Shown here one piece after another: positions 37,763-46,563 of a stretch of 64,000 nt of DNA (positions are counted from its first letter, which is position 1; each line of letters begins with the position of its first letter). The notes below the pieces were generated by a model that saw nothing but the letters and a program-made list of their open reading frames with translations, was not told where the DNA came from and ran no database searches. The stretch comes from an uncultured Alphaproteobacteria bacterium (GTDB taxonomy: Bacteria; Pseudomonadota; Alphaproteobacteria; GCA-2731375): the NCBI GenBank assembly GCA_951812805.1, contig CATOSZ010000005.1:1-64000 (forward strand), written 5' to 3'. Position numbers and translations under genes: made by a program.

Positions 37763-39393
37763 TGTATTTCGGGCCGCTTCCGACAGCCGAGGCCGCCGGC
37801 GCCATTCTCGCACATGCCCAGGCGGTGGCGGGCCTGCGGATGAAGAAGGGGCGCGTGCTGTCCACCGGCGATGTCGAGGCACTGCTGGCCGCCGGCGTCG
37901 ACAGTGTGATCGCCGCCCGCCTCGAGGCCGGCGACATGGCGGAGGATGAAGCGGCGGAGGCGATCGCCGGCACGCTCGCCGGTGCGGCCGTGCGTCGTCA
38001 GGCCGCCTTCACCGGGCGGGCCAACCTCTATGCCGAGGCCGACGGCGTGCTGTGCCTGGACACGGGCCGGATCGACGCCCTCAACCGCATCGACGAGGCG
38101 ATCACCGTCGCCACCCTGCCGCCGCACCACCGGGTGCGCGAGGGACAGATGCTGGCGACGATCAAGATCATCCCCTTCGCCGCCCCCAGGGCCGCGGTCG
38201 AGACGGCCCTCGCCATCGCGGGCGAGGCCACCCCGCTGGTCTCGGTGAGTGCGCTCCGCCCGCGCAACGCGGCGCTGATCATGACGCGGCTGGAGACGAC
38301 GAAGGCCAGCGTCCTCGACAAGACGCGCGAGGTTCTGGCCGCCCGCCTCACCGAACTGTCTAGCCGGATCGGCCACGAGGCGCGCTGCGCCCACGAAGCG
38401 GAGGCGATTGGGAGCGAGATCGAGGCGGCGCTGGCCGCCGGCGCCAATCCGGTGTTGATCTTCGGCGCCTCCGCCATCACCGATCGGCGCGACGAGATCC
38501 CCGCAGGTATCGAGGCGGCCGGCGGCACCGTCGACCATTTCGGCATGCCGGTCGATCCGGGCAACCTGCTGCTGCTCGGTCACAAGGGCGACGTGCCGAT
38601 CATCGGCCTGCCGGGCTGTGCCCGCTCGCCCAAGCTGAACGGCTTCGACTGGGTACTGGAACGCCTGGTCGCCGGCGTGCCGGTGACGGCCGACGACATC
38701 AAGGCGATGGGCACCGGCGGCCTGTTGATGGAAATCGCCAGCCGCCCGCAACCCCGCGCCGGATCACAGGCAAACGAGCCCGCCCGCGCGCCGCGCATCG
38801 CCGCGCTGGTGCTGGCGGCCGGCCAGTCGCGCCGCATGGGCCGGCGCAACAAGCTGCTGGCCGAGATCGACGGCGTGCCCATGGTCGCCCGCGCGGTGGA
38901 TTCGGCACTCGCGTCGGAAGCCCGCAGTGTCGTCGTCGTCACCGGGCACGAACCGGACGAGGTGCGGGCCTGCCTCGCCGACCGCTCCGTCCGATTCGCC
39001 CACAGCCCCGATTATGCGGAGGGACTGAGCCAGTCACTGCGCGCCGGCCTGGACGCGCTGGGGGAAGATATCGACGGCGTCGTCGTCCTGCTCGGCGACA
39101 TGCCGCGCGTCGGGCCGGCGCATATCGACAAGCTGATCGCCGCCTTCAACCCGCTGGAGGGACGCGCCATCTGCGTGCCGACGCGTGCCGGCAAACGCGG
39201 CAATCCCGTGCTCTTCGCCCGCCACCTGTTCGAAGACATGCGCACCGTCGCCGGCGACGTCGGCGCCCGCCACCTGATCGGACAACACGAAGACGAGCTG
39301 GTGGAGGTCGAGATGGGCGGCGACGACGACGCCATCTTCATCGACGTCGACACGCCGGAGGCCCTGACGGAGATTACGAGCCGGTCGACCTGA
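37762..39393 (+). CDS. Fused molybdopterin-binding domain and MobA/MocA-like nucleotidyltransferase
   Basis: 543 residues. The first 330 residues are a MoCF-biosynthesis-type domain with MKKGRVLSTGD, GASAITDRRDEIPAGIEAAGG and GLPGCARSPKLNGFDWVLER. Residues about 345-540 are a nucleotidyltransferase with the signature LVLAAGQSRRMGRRNKLLAEI and LLGDMPRVGPAHID, resembling MocA, which makes molybdopterin cytosine dinucleotide, the cofactor of CoxL. Placement at the end of the cox operon matches cofactor maturation. The start overlaps the XdhC stop, and the 3' end overlaps the convergent hydrolase gene by 20 bases. Confidence 0.88.
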   Translation: MYFGPLPTAEAAGAILAHAQAVAGLRMKKGRVLSTGDVEALLAAGVDSVIAARLEAGDMAEDEAAEAIAGTLAGAAVRRQAAFTGRANLYAEADGVLCLDTGRIDALNRIDEAITVATLPPHHRVREGQMLATIKIIPFAAPRAAVETALAIAGEATPLVSVSALRPRNAALIMTRLETTKASVLDKTREVLAARLTELSSRIGHEARCAHEAEAIGSEIEAALAAGANPVLIFGASAITDRRDEIPAGIEAAGGTVDHFGMPVDPGNLLLLGHKGDVPIIGLPGCARSPKLNGFDWVLERLVAGVPVTADDIKAMGTGGLLMEIASRPQPRAGSQANEPARAPRIAALVLAAGQSRRMGRRNKLLAEIDGVPMVARAVDSALASEARSVVVVTGHEPDEVRACLADRSVRFAHSPDYAEGLSQSLRAGLDALGEDIDGVVVLLGDMPRVGPAHIDKLIAAFNPLEGRAICVPTRAGKRGNPVLFARHLFEDMRTVAGDVGARHLIGQHEDELVEVEMGGDDDAIFIDVDTPEALTEITSRST

Positions 39394-40216
39394 CCGGTTC
39401 CGCCCCCGTGGCCAGCGCGCCCTCGAGAAACTCGATCTCGACGTCCAGGGCACCAGAGGCGTGCAGATCGCCATGGCCGGCATCGGGATAGAACATCGCC
39501 CGCTTCGGCTCCCGCGCCGCCGCGAACAGCTGGCGGCCGAAGTCGACCGGAATGACCCGGTCCTTTTCGCCATGCACGACCAGCAACGGCGCATCGATCC
39601 GGGCGATGACGGAAAGCGAGTCGAAGCGGTCCTTCATCAACAGCTTCACCGGGATAATCGGATAGCAGCGCTGGCCGACATCGGCGGTGGAGGTATAAGG
39701 CGCTTCCAGCACGACGGCGCCGACCTCGTGTTCGCTGGCCATGCGGACGGCGACGCCGGTGCCGAGGGATTCGCCGATCAGGCCCAGCCGGGCGCCCGGC
39801 ACGCCGCGGGCCGCCATGAAAGCCATCGCCGCGCGCCCGTCGGCGAACAGCCCCGTCTCGCTCGGCTTGCCCGGATTGTCGCCGAAGCCCCGGTAACTCA
39901 CCAACAGCAAGCCGAAGCCCTCATCCAGCAGGCGGCGCGCCCGATCGGCCCGGTGGGCGATGTTGCCCGCGTTGCCGTGGAAATGAACCAGCTCCGCGCC
40001 GTGCGGCGCCGTCGCCGGGCGATACCAGGCGACCAGATCCAGGCCGTCGGAGGTCCGCAGCCGCACCACCTCCATATCGGCGAGCCCGACATCGGCCGGC
40101 ATCGGCAGATCGCCCGCCGGGTGATACATCATGTTGCGCTGGATCAGGTACATCGCCCCCACCACGCCGGCATAGATCCCGACGCCCAGGATGGAGATTT
40201 TCAGTATCAGGTCCAT
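39374..40216 (-). CDS. Membrane-anchored alpha/beta hydrolase (BEM46-like)
   Basis: 280 residues. A single N-terminal membrane segment (LILKISILGVGIYAGVVGAMYLI) is followed by YHPAGDLPMPADVG, a serine-hydrolase core with HFHGNAGN, nucleophile Ser150 in GESLGTG, Asp in HGEKDRVIP and His in DAGHGDLH. This is the BEM46/ABHD13-type family, often annotated as alpha/beta hydrolase or lysophospholipase-like. Inner-membrane anchored with the catalytic domain facing either side. Substrate unknown. Confidence 0.85.
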   Translation of the reverse strand: MDLILKISILGVGIYAGVVGAMYLIQRNMMYHPAGDLPMPADVGLADMEVVRLRTSDGLDLVAWYRPATAPHGAELVHFHGNAGNIAHRADRARRLLDEGFGLLLVSYRGFGDNPGKPSETGLFADGRAAMAFMAARGVPGARLGLIGESLGTGVAVRMASEHEVGAVVLEAPYTSTADVGQRCYPIIPVKLLMKDRFDSLSVIARIDAPLLVVHGEKDRVIPVDFGRQLFAAAREPKRAMFYPDAGHGDLHASGALDVEIEFLEGALATGAEPVRSTGS

Positions 40217-40318
40217 GCCGCCCCCAGAAAGGTCGGCGCACTATAGGGCTGGATCGGAGTAAGGGATAGCCGGTCTCATACCGCTGAGCCTTTGAATTGC
40301 CCCACCGCTTCGTCTTGA

Positions 40319-40438
40319 TGTCATCGCGAACGAGCGTAGCGAGTGTGGCGATCCAGAGCCTCGTGACGGATGCCAAAAGTTTGAGCTCGGTCTCGAAATT
40401 TCCTGGATCGCCACGGCGCTTCGCACCTCGCGATGACA
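40319..40438. repeat. Inverted intergenic repeat element, about 120 bp
   Basis: Outer arms TGTCATCGCGA and TCGCGATGACA are perfect inverted repeats, and the arms continue imperfectly inwards through TGGCGATCCAG / CTGGATCGCCA. The unit looks like the dispersed bacterial repeat whose ends read GTCATCGCGA...GTAGCGA...GGCGATCC, found in many alphaproteobacterial genomes between genes. It can fold into a large hairpin. No coding signal inside. Confidence 0.7.
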
Positions 40439-40485
40439 GCGATCGAATGGCAGCGGCTGCGCGTCATTTAGATCGGTCGATGACC

Positions 40486-40848
40486 TCAATCCTCGACCCG
40501 CTCGCCCTTGGAATAACGGGCCACAACCTCGATCTTCCCCAGGATATGGGCGTTGAAGTCATCCAACGCCTCCGCCGGCACCCAGAGTTCGGCATGACGG
40601 GCCCCGCCGACGACCTGGCTTTGGTATTGCGCCACGTGGCTGTCGTCGACCTCGAAACGCGTCACATACCCCTCAAAACCGTTGTCTTCGCGCGTCGAGT
40701 TCCAGCGCGCGGCAATTTCCTCGGCATACTCGAAATTCAGCACGGGATAGAATATGGGCTGGCCCGGCAGGCGGGGCGGAAATGCACGCCAGTCGCTCGC
40801 CTCGATCAACGCCAATTCCTTGGGACCGACCGGCCGATAGAGAATCAC
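40486..40848 (-). CDS. Small conserved protein, annotated elsewhere as ADP-ribosylation/crystallin J1-like
   Basis: 120 residues from GTG 40848, which overlaps the stop of the upstream membrane protein gene (GTGA). It opens ILYRPVGPKELALIEASDWRAFPPR and continues with GQPIFYPVLNFEYAEEIA and GGARHAELWVPAEALDDFN. I recall such proteins in many genomes carrying the name ADP-ribosylation/crystallin J1, but no catalytic residues of ADP-ribosylglycohydrolases are visible, so the name is probably misleading. Cytosolic, function unknown. Confidence 0.7.
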   Translation of the reverse strand: MILYRPVGPKELALIEASDWRAFPPRLPGQPIFYPVLNFEYAEEIAARWNSTREDNGFEGYVTRFEVDDSHVAQYQSQVVGGARHAELWVPAEALDDFNAHILGKIEVVARYSKGERVED

Positions 40849-41156
40849 GCCTTCTTCCTCGGCGGGCGCGGCGGCGGGGGGGCCGGGTCCGGGGCGCGGC
40901 GCTTCGAGCGGGCGAAAAACAGGCGGACCAGGAAGATCGGCACGACGACGATCGCCCCCAGCAACACCCATTCCCCGCCGATCTTCAGAACACCGGAGGC
41001 GTTGTCGACGATGTAATGGGTCGCCTGACCGAGGGAGCGCAGATAATCCAGCACGTCGATCGACAGCCAGCTCATCACCATGCCGACGAGAAGGCAGGCC
41101 GCAATCAGCTTCAACGCTGTCTTTACCTTGGGCGACATCGAAACGTCCGTATCCAT
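40845..41156 (-). CDS. Small membrane protein
   Basis: 103 residues from ATG 41156 (an internal Met at 41138 is also possible). Two hydrophobic segments are present, VKTALKLIAACLLVGMVMSWL near the N-terminus and WVLLGAIVVVPIFLVRLFF near residue 80, ending in a Pro/Arg/Lys-rich cytoplasmic tail. The layout resembles DUF6460 membrane proteins. It precedes the GTG-started small gene with translational overlap, so they are a pair. Confidence 0.65.
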   Translation of the reverse strand: MDTDVSMSPKVKTALKLIAACLLVGMVMSWLSIDVLDYLRSLGQATHYIVDNASGVLKIGGEWVLLGAIVVVPIFLVRLFFARSKRRAPDPAPPPPRPPRKKA

Positions 41157-41231
41157 TGCCGAATCGGCCGCCAGAATGGCACAACCCCCCGGTCGGCGAA
41201 ACCGTGGGCGAGCCTTCCACATACCAACACG

Positions 41232-41268
41232 TTTTGTAGCGGACAAAAAGAAAAATTTCCGTTACAAT
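41232..41268 (+). promoter_or_regulatory. Palindromic operator candidate and -10 element before S24 repressor
   Basis: A perfect inverted repeat TTTTGT-N5-ACAAAA (41232-41248) lies in an AT-rich island within otherwise GC-rich DNA, 145 bases upstream of the repressor gene and 76 bases from the divergent start at 41156. TACAAT at 41263-41268 could be a -10 hexamer. The form is that of an operator bound by a dimeric HTH repressor, possibly autoregulating the repressor and the divergent pair. Confidence 0.5.
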
Positions 41269-41392
41269 TCGTATCAGAACCCGATTCGCGCACTGCGCAC
41301 GACGCTCCCGCCCTCTCGACCCGATCCCGAAGGTCCGCGCCGTCCGGCCGGCGCGAGGTGGGCATGCTTGGCGGAAATGGAATGGGACGACA

Positions 41393-42169
41393 ATGGTCGA
41401 TAAACCGGCACGGTTGAGGTGGGCGCGCGCGTTGGAGTACGACTCCGCCGCCGAATTCGCCCGTATCCTGGAAGTTCCCGAAGTCACGTACCGGGCACAT
41501 GAATCCGGCACCCGGAATTTCGGCGAGAAGGCGGCGCGGCGCTATGCCGGGCACCTGGGTGTGAGCTGGGTCTGGCTGCTCACCGGCGAAGGCCAGCCGG
41601 GGTTGAGCGATCCGCGCCTGCCGCCGGGCCACTTCGGTGAGGCCGAGGCCGGCGGCTTCGAAGCGATGCCGGCTGCCATGGCCGTCGGCGGAGCCGAGGC
41701 CGACATCGCCGATCCACAACGCCCGGCCAGCGTCGCGGAGCGGATCAGCCCGCGGGCCATGCCGCGCGACGTCGAAGTCCACGGCACCGCCGTGGGGGGC
41801 GACGACGGTGAATTCGCCTTCAACGGCGAGGTCATCGACCGGGTTCGCCGCCCGCCCGGCGTCGCCGCGGCGAGCGGTATCTTCGCCGTCTATGTCGCCG
41901 GCGACAGCATGACGCCGCGCTACGACCCGGGCGACCTGCTCTATGTCAATCCGCACCTGCCGGTCCGCCCCGGGGCCGACGTCATCGTCGAGTTGCACGG
42001 GCGCGACGGTGACCCCGGCGCCTGTTTCGTCAAGCGCTTCCTGCGCCGGGCCCGCGGCCGGGTCCTGCTGGCCCAGTTCAATCCGCCGCGCGACGACATC
42101 GAAATCGCCGAGGAGCGGATCAAGCGGATCTACCGTGTCCTCTCCACCGCCGAACTGCTGGGGATCTAG
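41393..42169 (+). CDS. S24-family (LexA-like) HTH repressor
   Basis: 258 residues. The N-terminal 65 residues form an XRE-like helix-turn-helix (YDSAAEFARILEVPEVTYRAHESG...LGVSWVWLLTGEG). The C-terminal peptidase domain has Ser172 in AGDSMTPRY and Lys214 in CFVKRF, the self-cleavage dyad of LexA/CI repressors. A possible Ala-Gly type cleavage region lies in the linker. Such proteins respond to RecA or other stress by autocleavage. It is 2 bases upstream of the TPP enzyme gene, so may share its transcript. Confidence 0.85.
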   Translation: MVDKPARLRWARALEYDSAAEFARILEVPEVTYRAHESGTRNFGEKAARRYAGHLGVSWVWLLTGEGQPGLSDPRLPPGHFGEAEAGGFEAMPAAMAVGGAEADIADPQRPASVAERISPRAMPRDVEVHGTAVGGDDGEFAFNGEVIDRVRRPPGVAAASGIFAVYVAGDSMTPRYDPGDLLYVNPHLPVRPGADVIVELHGRDGDPGACFVKRFLRRARGRVLLAQFNPPRDDIEIAEERIKRIYRVLSTAELLGI

Positions 42170-42171
42170 AG

Positions 42172-43815
42172 ATGAGCGAGACGCAAAGACCCGAACGGCC
42201 GGTGGCGGCGAATACGACGACACTCGGCTGGGCGAGCGATGCGGTGGCGGAAATGCTGCGCCGGCTGGAGGTCGAATACATCGCGCTCGTGCCCGGCTCC
42301 AGCTACCGGGGTTTGCACGACAGTCTGGTCAACTATCTCGGCAACGAGGCGCCGACGATGCTGGTCTGCCTGCACGAGGAGCATGCGATCGCCATCGCGC
42401 ACGGCTGGGCGAAAGTTCGCGACCAGGCGATGGCCGCCGCCGTGCACGCCAACGTCGGCCTGATGCACGCGACCATGGCCCTTTTCAATGCCTGGTGCGA
42501 TCGCCAGCCGATGCTGGTACTGGGCGCGACCGGGCCATTGGATGCGGCCAAGCGGCGGCCCTGGATCGACTGGATCCACACCGCGCGCGACCAGGGCGCC
42601 CTGGTCCGCGACTATGTGAAGTGGGACGAGCAACCGGCGAGCGCGCAGGCCGCCGTCGACGCCATGGCCCGCGCCGCCAAGCTGGCGAACGAAGCGCCCC
42701 GGGCGCCGGTCTACATCTGCCTCGACGTCGGCCTGCAGGAATCGGCGCTGGCCAGCGCGCCCCGCTTTCCCGACCTCGCCCGCCATCGCCCCGCCCCGCT
42801 GGCACCGCCGGCAGCGGCCCCGCTGAGCGCCGCCGCCCAGGCCTTGCGGGAGGCAAAGTCCCCTCTGATCCTGGCCGGCCGGGTCGGCCGCGACATGACC
42901 GCCTGGCAGGCCCGCATCGCGCTCGCCGAACGCCTCGGCGCGCGGGTACTGACCGACCAGAAAGCGGCGGCCGCTTTCCCAACGGCGCATCCCCTGCATG
43001 CCAACCCGCCGATCTTCTTCCTCGACGAGGCGACCACGGCGATCGTCTGGAGTGCCGACGTCATCCTCTCCCTCGATTGGATCGACCTCGGCGGCACGCT
43101 CGCCACGGTCTGGGGCGAAGCACGGATCGCGGCGACGGTGATCGGTGCCTCCCTCGACGAACGGCTGGCCAACGGCTGGAGCTACGACCACCAGGCGCCG
43201 GCACCGCTGGACATCGACCTCGGCGCCGATCCCGACGCGGCGACGGCGGCCTTGAACCAGGCCCTCGAAGCGCCGACGCCGGCACCGTTCGCGCCGACAC
43301 AGACGCCGGCGACGACCATTCCGGCGGAGGGGCCGATCAACCTCGAGATCCTGGCCCGCGCCCTCGAAGCCGCGACCGCCATGCGGGAACGCTGCCTAAT
43401 CCGCTTGCCGCTCGGCTGGCCCGGTGCCTATTGCCGCTTCGACCATCCGCTGTCGTTCCTCGGCTACGACGGCGGCGCCGGTCTCGGCTCCGGCCCCGGC
43501 ATGGCGGTGGGCGCGGCATTAGCACTCCGGGGCAGCGGCCGCCTGCCGGTCGCGGTGCTGGGCGACGGCGACTTTTTGATGTCGGCCCAGGCGCTGTGGA
43601 CCGCGGCGCATTATGCCATCCCCCTCCTCGTCGTCGTCGCCAACAACCGCAGCTACTTCAACGACGAAATGCACCAGGAACGCGTCGCCCGCGCGCGCGA
43701 ACGCCCGGTACAGAACCGCTGGATCGGCCAACGCCTCGACGACCCCCCCGTCGATATCCCCGCCCTCGCCCGCGCCCTCGGCGCCGAGGCGCTGCGGATT
43801 TCGGTAGTTCCGGAC
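42172..43815 (+). pseudogene. Thiamine-diphosphate-dependent enzyme, 5' part, interrupted by IS21-family element
   Basis: 548 codons remain before the insertion; reading continues into the element and stops at 43851. The N-terminal TPP Pyr domain shows VPGSSYRGLHDSLVNYLG and the catalytic Glu in CLHEEHAIAIAHGWAK; the central domain follows; the C-terminal PP domain has GDGDFLMSAQALW...NNRSYFNDEMH, with the Mg-TPP GDG/NN motif. This is the acetolactate synthase/benzoylformate decarboxylase-like class. The last 43 codons lie at 46428-46559. Joining 43815 to 46428 gives one 591-residue frame. The truncated product retains the cofactor motifs but lacks its C-terminus. Confidence 0.85.
43810..43815 (+). 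repeat. Candidate target-site duplication, left copy
   Basis: CCGGAC occurs here and at 46422-46427, on either side of the IS. Deleting one copy together with the intervening DNA joins the two halves of the enzyme gene in frame (…VVPDTVRDAG…). A 3-bp GCG match closer to the terminal repeats is the alternative but would not restore the frame. Confidence 0.5.
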
Positions 43816-43817
43816 GG

Positions 43818-43863
43818 CGGTTTCAGTAAGTCCTGGCCACCGATTTCATAAAGTCCCGGCCGG
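43818..43863 (+). repeat. IS21 left-end repeats (two 23-bp copies)
   Basis: Copies at 43818-43840 and 43841-43863 share the core TTTCAxxAAGTCCyGGCC. They are the inverted counterparts of the right-end array and probably bind IstA. Confidence 0.75.
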
Positions 43864-43897
43864 TTCCGGGAGTTTGGCTTCGGGTGCCTTGTTGCCG

Positions 43898-44674
43898 TCA
43901 GTCGGGATTGTTTTCCGTTGTGGTTGGCTGGGTCAAGTCGGTCGTCGATTTCTTCTTTCGCATGCTGTCGCCTTTCAAGCCGATGCGGTGGGCGTTGTGG
44001 ATGACGCGGTCGAGGATGGCGTCGGCGATGGTGGCCTCGCCGATCAGGTCGTGCCAGGCGGTCACGGGGATCTGCGCGGTGATGAGGGTTGAGCGTCGGT
44101 GGTATCGTTCCTCGCAGATTTCCAGGAGATCGAGGCGCTGGCGGTCGGTCAGGCCATGGGTTCCCCAGTCGTCGAGGACGAGCAGCTGGACCCGGGCGAG
44201 GCGGTCGATCAGGCGGGGCAGCCGGCCGTCGAGGCGGGCCATGGCGAGGTCCTCGAAGAGCCTGGGCATGCGGACGTAGAGGACGGAATGATCGAGCCTG
44301 GCGGCCTGATGGGCGATGGCACAGGCGAGCCATGTCTTGCCGGTTCCGGTCTGGCCGGTGACGATGAGGTTCTCGTGTGCCTTGAGCCAGACGCCCTGGG
44401 CGAGAGAGAGGACGGCGCGGCGGTCGAGGCCTCGTTCGGCGGCGAAGTCGATGTCCTCGATGCAGGCCTCGGGGAAGCGTAGCCTGGCCTGTCTGAGGCG
44501 GTTGGCGAGGCGCTTGTCGGCGCGGGTGGCGGCCTCGCGGTCGAGCATGAGGGCGAGCCAGTCCTCGCGGTTCAATTCCGATGATTGGCCTCGCTCGGCC
44601 ATGTCGCGGTAAGCCTCTGCCATGCCCTTGAAGCCGAGGGCCTGCATCTGGTCGAGGGTCGGGTGTGTCAGCAT
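43898..44674 (-). CDS. istB: IS21-family helper ATPase IstB
   Basis: 258 residues from ATG 44674. Walker [10 protein letters not shown] (about 106-114), Walker B LLVLDDWG and the C-terminal [22 protein letters not shown] identify the DnaA/DnaC-like IstB ATPase that selects target DNA and activates the transposase. The start is 18 bases after the istA stop. Full length and free of visible lesions, so the element could be active. Confidence 0.93.
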   Translation of the reverse strand: MLTHPTLDQMQALGFKGMAEAYRDMAERGQSSELNREDWLALMLDREAATRADKRLANRLRQARLRFPEACIEDIDFAAERGLDRRAVLSLAQGVWLKAHENLIVTGQTGTGKTWLACAIAHQAARLDHSVLYVRMPRLFEDLAMARLDGRLPRLIDRLARVQLLVLDDWGTHGLTDRQRLDLLEICEERYHRRSTLITAQIPVTAWHDLIGEATIADAILDRVIHNAHRIGLKGDSMRKKKSTTDLTQPTTTENNPD

Positions 44675-44691
44675 GAGGTGTCTTCTCCTGG

Positions 44692-46245
44692 TTATCGGTA
44701 GTAGCCGGGGCCGCGGATGTTGGTGTGTGGCGGCAGCGGCAGAAGCGGTTCGCGCTCGGGGCGTGTGCGATCGAGGCCGGACTTGAGGATGGCGGCGAGC
44801 GATGAGTAGCTGGTCGTGTTGATGGTGAGCGCGCGTGCGCAGGCGGCCTCGACGCGTTCCGGTTCGTATCGGCGGGCGAGCGACAAGACGCCCATGGCGC
44901 TGCGATAGCCTTGCTCGGGATGGGGCCGATCGCGGATCATCCGCTCGACCAGGAGGGCGGCGTTGGGGCCGATGCGGCTGGCCTGGTCGATCAGGCTTTG
45001 TGGCGTTCGCTCGGCATAGCGCTGGTGCGCCTTGGGCATGTGGGCCGGGATCGTGGCATGGCCGCCATGCGGTGAGCGGCGGAGATGGCTGGCGACGCGC
45101 TTGTGGTTGTGGAAGATCTCGACCGTGCGGTGAGTGAGCCGGACTTGGACCTTGCGGCCGATCAGGCCGTGCGGCACGGAGTAGAAGCTGCGCTCGACGT
45201 CGACGTGATAGTCGGAATGGACCTTGGCGGTCTTCCATTCGGCATATTCGAAGGGCGTCGTCGGCAGGGGTGCCAGGGCCTCGCGCTCGATGGCCTCGAA
45301 CATCTGGCGCCGGCTCTTTCCAAGGTTGCGCATGGGCCGCTCGTTGAGCTCCTCGAGGAGGTCGCGGATCGCCCGGTTGAGCTGGTCGAGGGAGAAGAAG
45401 CGCGTATTGCGCAGTCTTGCCAGGATCCAGCGCTCGACGACCTGGACGGCGACTTCGACCTTGGCCTTGTCGCGCGGCTTGCGGACCCGGGTCGGCAGGA
45501 CGGTGGTGTCGTAGTGCTCGGCGAGCGCGGCGAAGGTCGGGTTGAGGGTCGGCTCGAACCAGAGCGGCTTGGCGACGCCGGCCTTGAGGTTATCGCAGAC
45601 GATGCTCTTGGGCACGCCGCCGAAGTAGGCGAGCGCCCGGCATTGTCCGGCGACCCAGTCGGGCAGGCGCTGGGTCAGGCTGGCGGTGGCGAAGGTGAGC
45701 GAGGAAGCGCCCAGCACGGCGACGAAGATCTGCGCGTCGTGCACCTCGCCGGTCTCGGGGTCGACGATGTCCACCGTCTGGCCGGCATAATCGGTCTGCA
45801 TGACCGCACCGGCCTCGTGGCGGTTGCGCCAGGTGGCGCCGGTGCGCCGCTTGAACGCCGTGAAGGCTTCGCAGAACCAGGTGTAGCCGTAGCCATCGGG
45901 ATGTGAGGCGCGGTATTCCTGCCAGAGCAGGGTCAGCGTCACCCCCTTGCGCTTCAGCTCGGCCGCGACCGTCGGCCAGTGCGGCTCGCACCTGTCGCGC
46001 GGGGGCCGGCCCATGCGGCGGAACAGCGTCTCTTGCAGGACCGCGTCGTCCTCGTATTCCGCCGGCAGCGGCCAGGCGGTAAGGCCGACCTCGCGGGCCC
46101 GCAGCAAATAGGTCGACACTGTCGTCTTGGAGACCTTCAGCCGTTCCGCCACCTCTCGCGCCGAGAGGCCTTGGTCATGCGTCAGCCGCAGGATCGTTCG
46201 TGCATCTCTCACCGTCGTTCGTCTCGTCTGCTTCCGTCTGGGCAT
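44692..46245 (-). CDS. istA: IS21-family transposase IstA
   Basis: 517 residues from ATG 46245, preceded by GGGAGGGG; a TTG at 46260 would add five residues. The N-terminal helix-turn-helix ([21 protein letters not shown]) is followed by the DDE integrase core: Asp in [11 protein letters not shown], Asp in VCDNLKAGV and Glu in [11 protein letters not shown]-terminal beta domain [18 protein letters not shown] follows. It performs cut-and-paste or replicative transposition with IstB. The frame appears intact. Confidence 0.93.
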   Translation of the reverse strand: MPRRKQTRRTTVRDARTILRLTHDQGLSAREVAERLKVSKTTVSTYLLRAREVGLTAWPLPAEYEDDAVLQETLFRRMGRPPRDRCEPHWPTVAAELKRKGVTLTLLWQEYRASHPDGYGYTWFCEAFTAFKRRTGATWRNRHEAGAVMQTDYAGQTVDIVDPETGEVHDAQIFVAVLGASSLTFATASLTQRLPDWVAGQCRALAYFGGVPKSIVCDNLKAGVAKPLWFEPTLNPTFAALAEHYDTTVLPTRVRKPRDKAKVEVAVQVVERWILARLRNTRFFSLDQLNRAIRDLLEELNERPMRNLGKSRRQMFEAIEREALAPLPTTPFEYAEWKTAKVHSDYHVDVERSFYSVPHGLIGRKVQVRLTHRTVEIFHNHKRVASHLRRSPHGGHATIPAHMPKAHQRYAERTPQSLIDQASRIGPNAALLVERMIRDRPHPEQGYRSAMGVLSLARRYEPERVEAACARALTINTTSYSSLAAILKSGLDRTRPEREPLLPLPPHTNIRGPGYYR

Positions 46246-46322
46246 GTCCCCTCCCGGCAAAAGCCAAGAGGTAGACGCCGAGACGGCGCACCCGAAAGCT
46301 GAACTCAGATCGCCCCGTGATG

Positions 46323-46414
46323 CTGTCCGGGACTTTCCGGAATCACTGGCCGCGACTTACTGAAATCTCTGGCCAGGACTTTCCGTAATCGGTGTCCGGG
46401 ACTTTCCGAAACGC
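46323..46414 (+). repeat. IS21 right-end array of four tandem 23-bp repeats
   Basis: Exact 23-bp period: 46323-46345, 46346-46368, 46369-46391 and 46392-46414, sharing CTGkCCxGGACTTTCCGxAA; the second copy is the most diverged (ACTTACTG). Multiple end repeats of unequal number at each end are typical of IS21 elements and serve as transposase-binding sites. Confidence 0.8.
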
Positions 46415-46427
46415 GCAGGCGCCGGAC

Positions 46428-46559
46428 ACCGTGCGCGATGCCGGCGCTCTGGTCGCGGCCCTGACGGCGGCCGCGGACCGGGTCGCGGCCGGCGGCCTCG
46501 TCGTCCTCGATGTCAGCGTCGATCCCGGCTATGCGACGGAGATGGTGGCGACGGATTGA
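46428..46559 (+). pseudogene. Thiamine-diphosphate enzyme, 3' remnant after IS21 insertion
   Basis: 43 codons plus TGA, reading TVRDAGALVAALTAAADRV…GLVVLDVSVDPGY to the stop, which is the usual final helix and strand of acetolactate synthase-like PP domains. It has no start signals of its own. It is in frame with the 5' part once the element and one CCGGAC copy are removed. Confidence 0.85.
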
Positions 46560-46563
46560 GCGC

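Larger units (their letters stand above)
43816..46421 (-). mobile_element. IS21-family insertion sequence
   Basis: About 2.6 kb carrying istA and istB on the minus strand, bounded by multiple 23-bp transposase-binding repeats (two at the left end, four at the right end, inverted to each other), the standard IS21 architecture. It lies inside the TPP enzyme gene. Exact ends are uncertain by a few bases: the symmetric part begins at GTTTC (43820) and ends at GAAAC (46412), while the 6-bp target duplication suggests 43816-46421. Confidence 0.85.

Noticed and set aside
43817-43819. 3-bp GCG target duplication of the IS21 element
   Set aside because: Fits the symmetric ends but leaves the two gene halves out of frame, unlike the 6-bp CCGGAC copy.
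46323-46414. CRISPR array
   Set aside because: Repeats are directly adjacent with no spacers and mirror the other end of an IS21 element.
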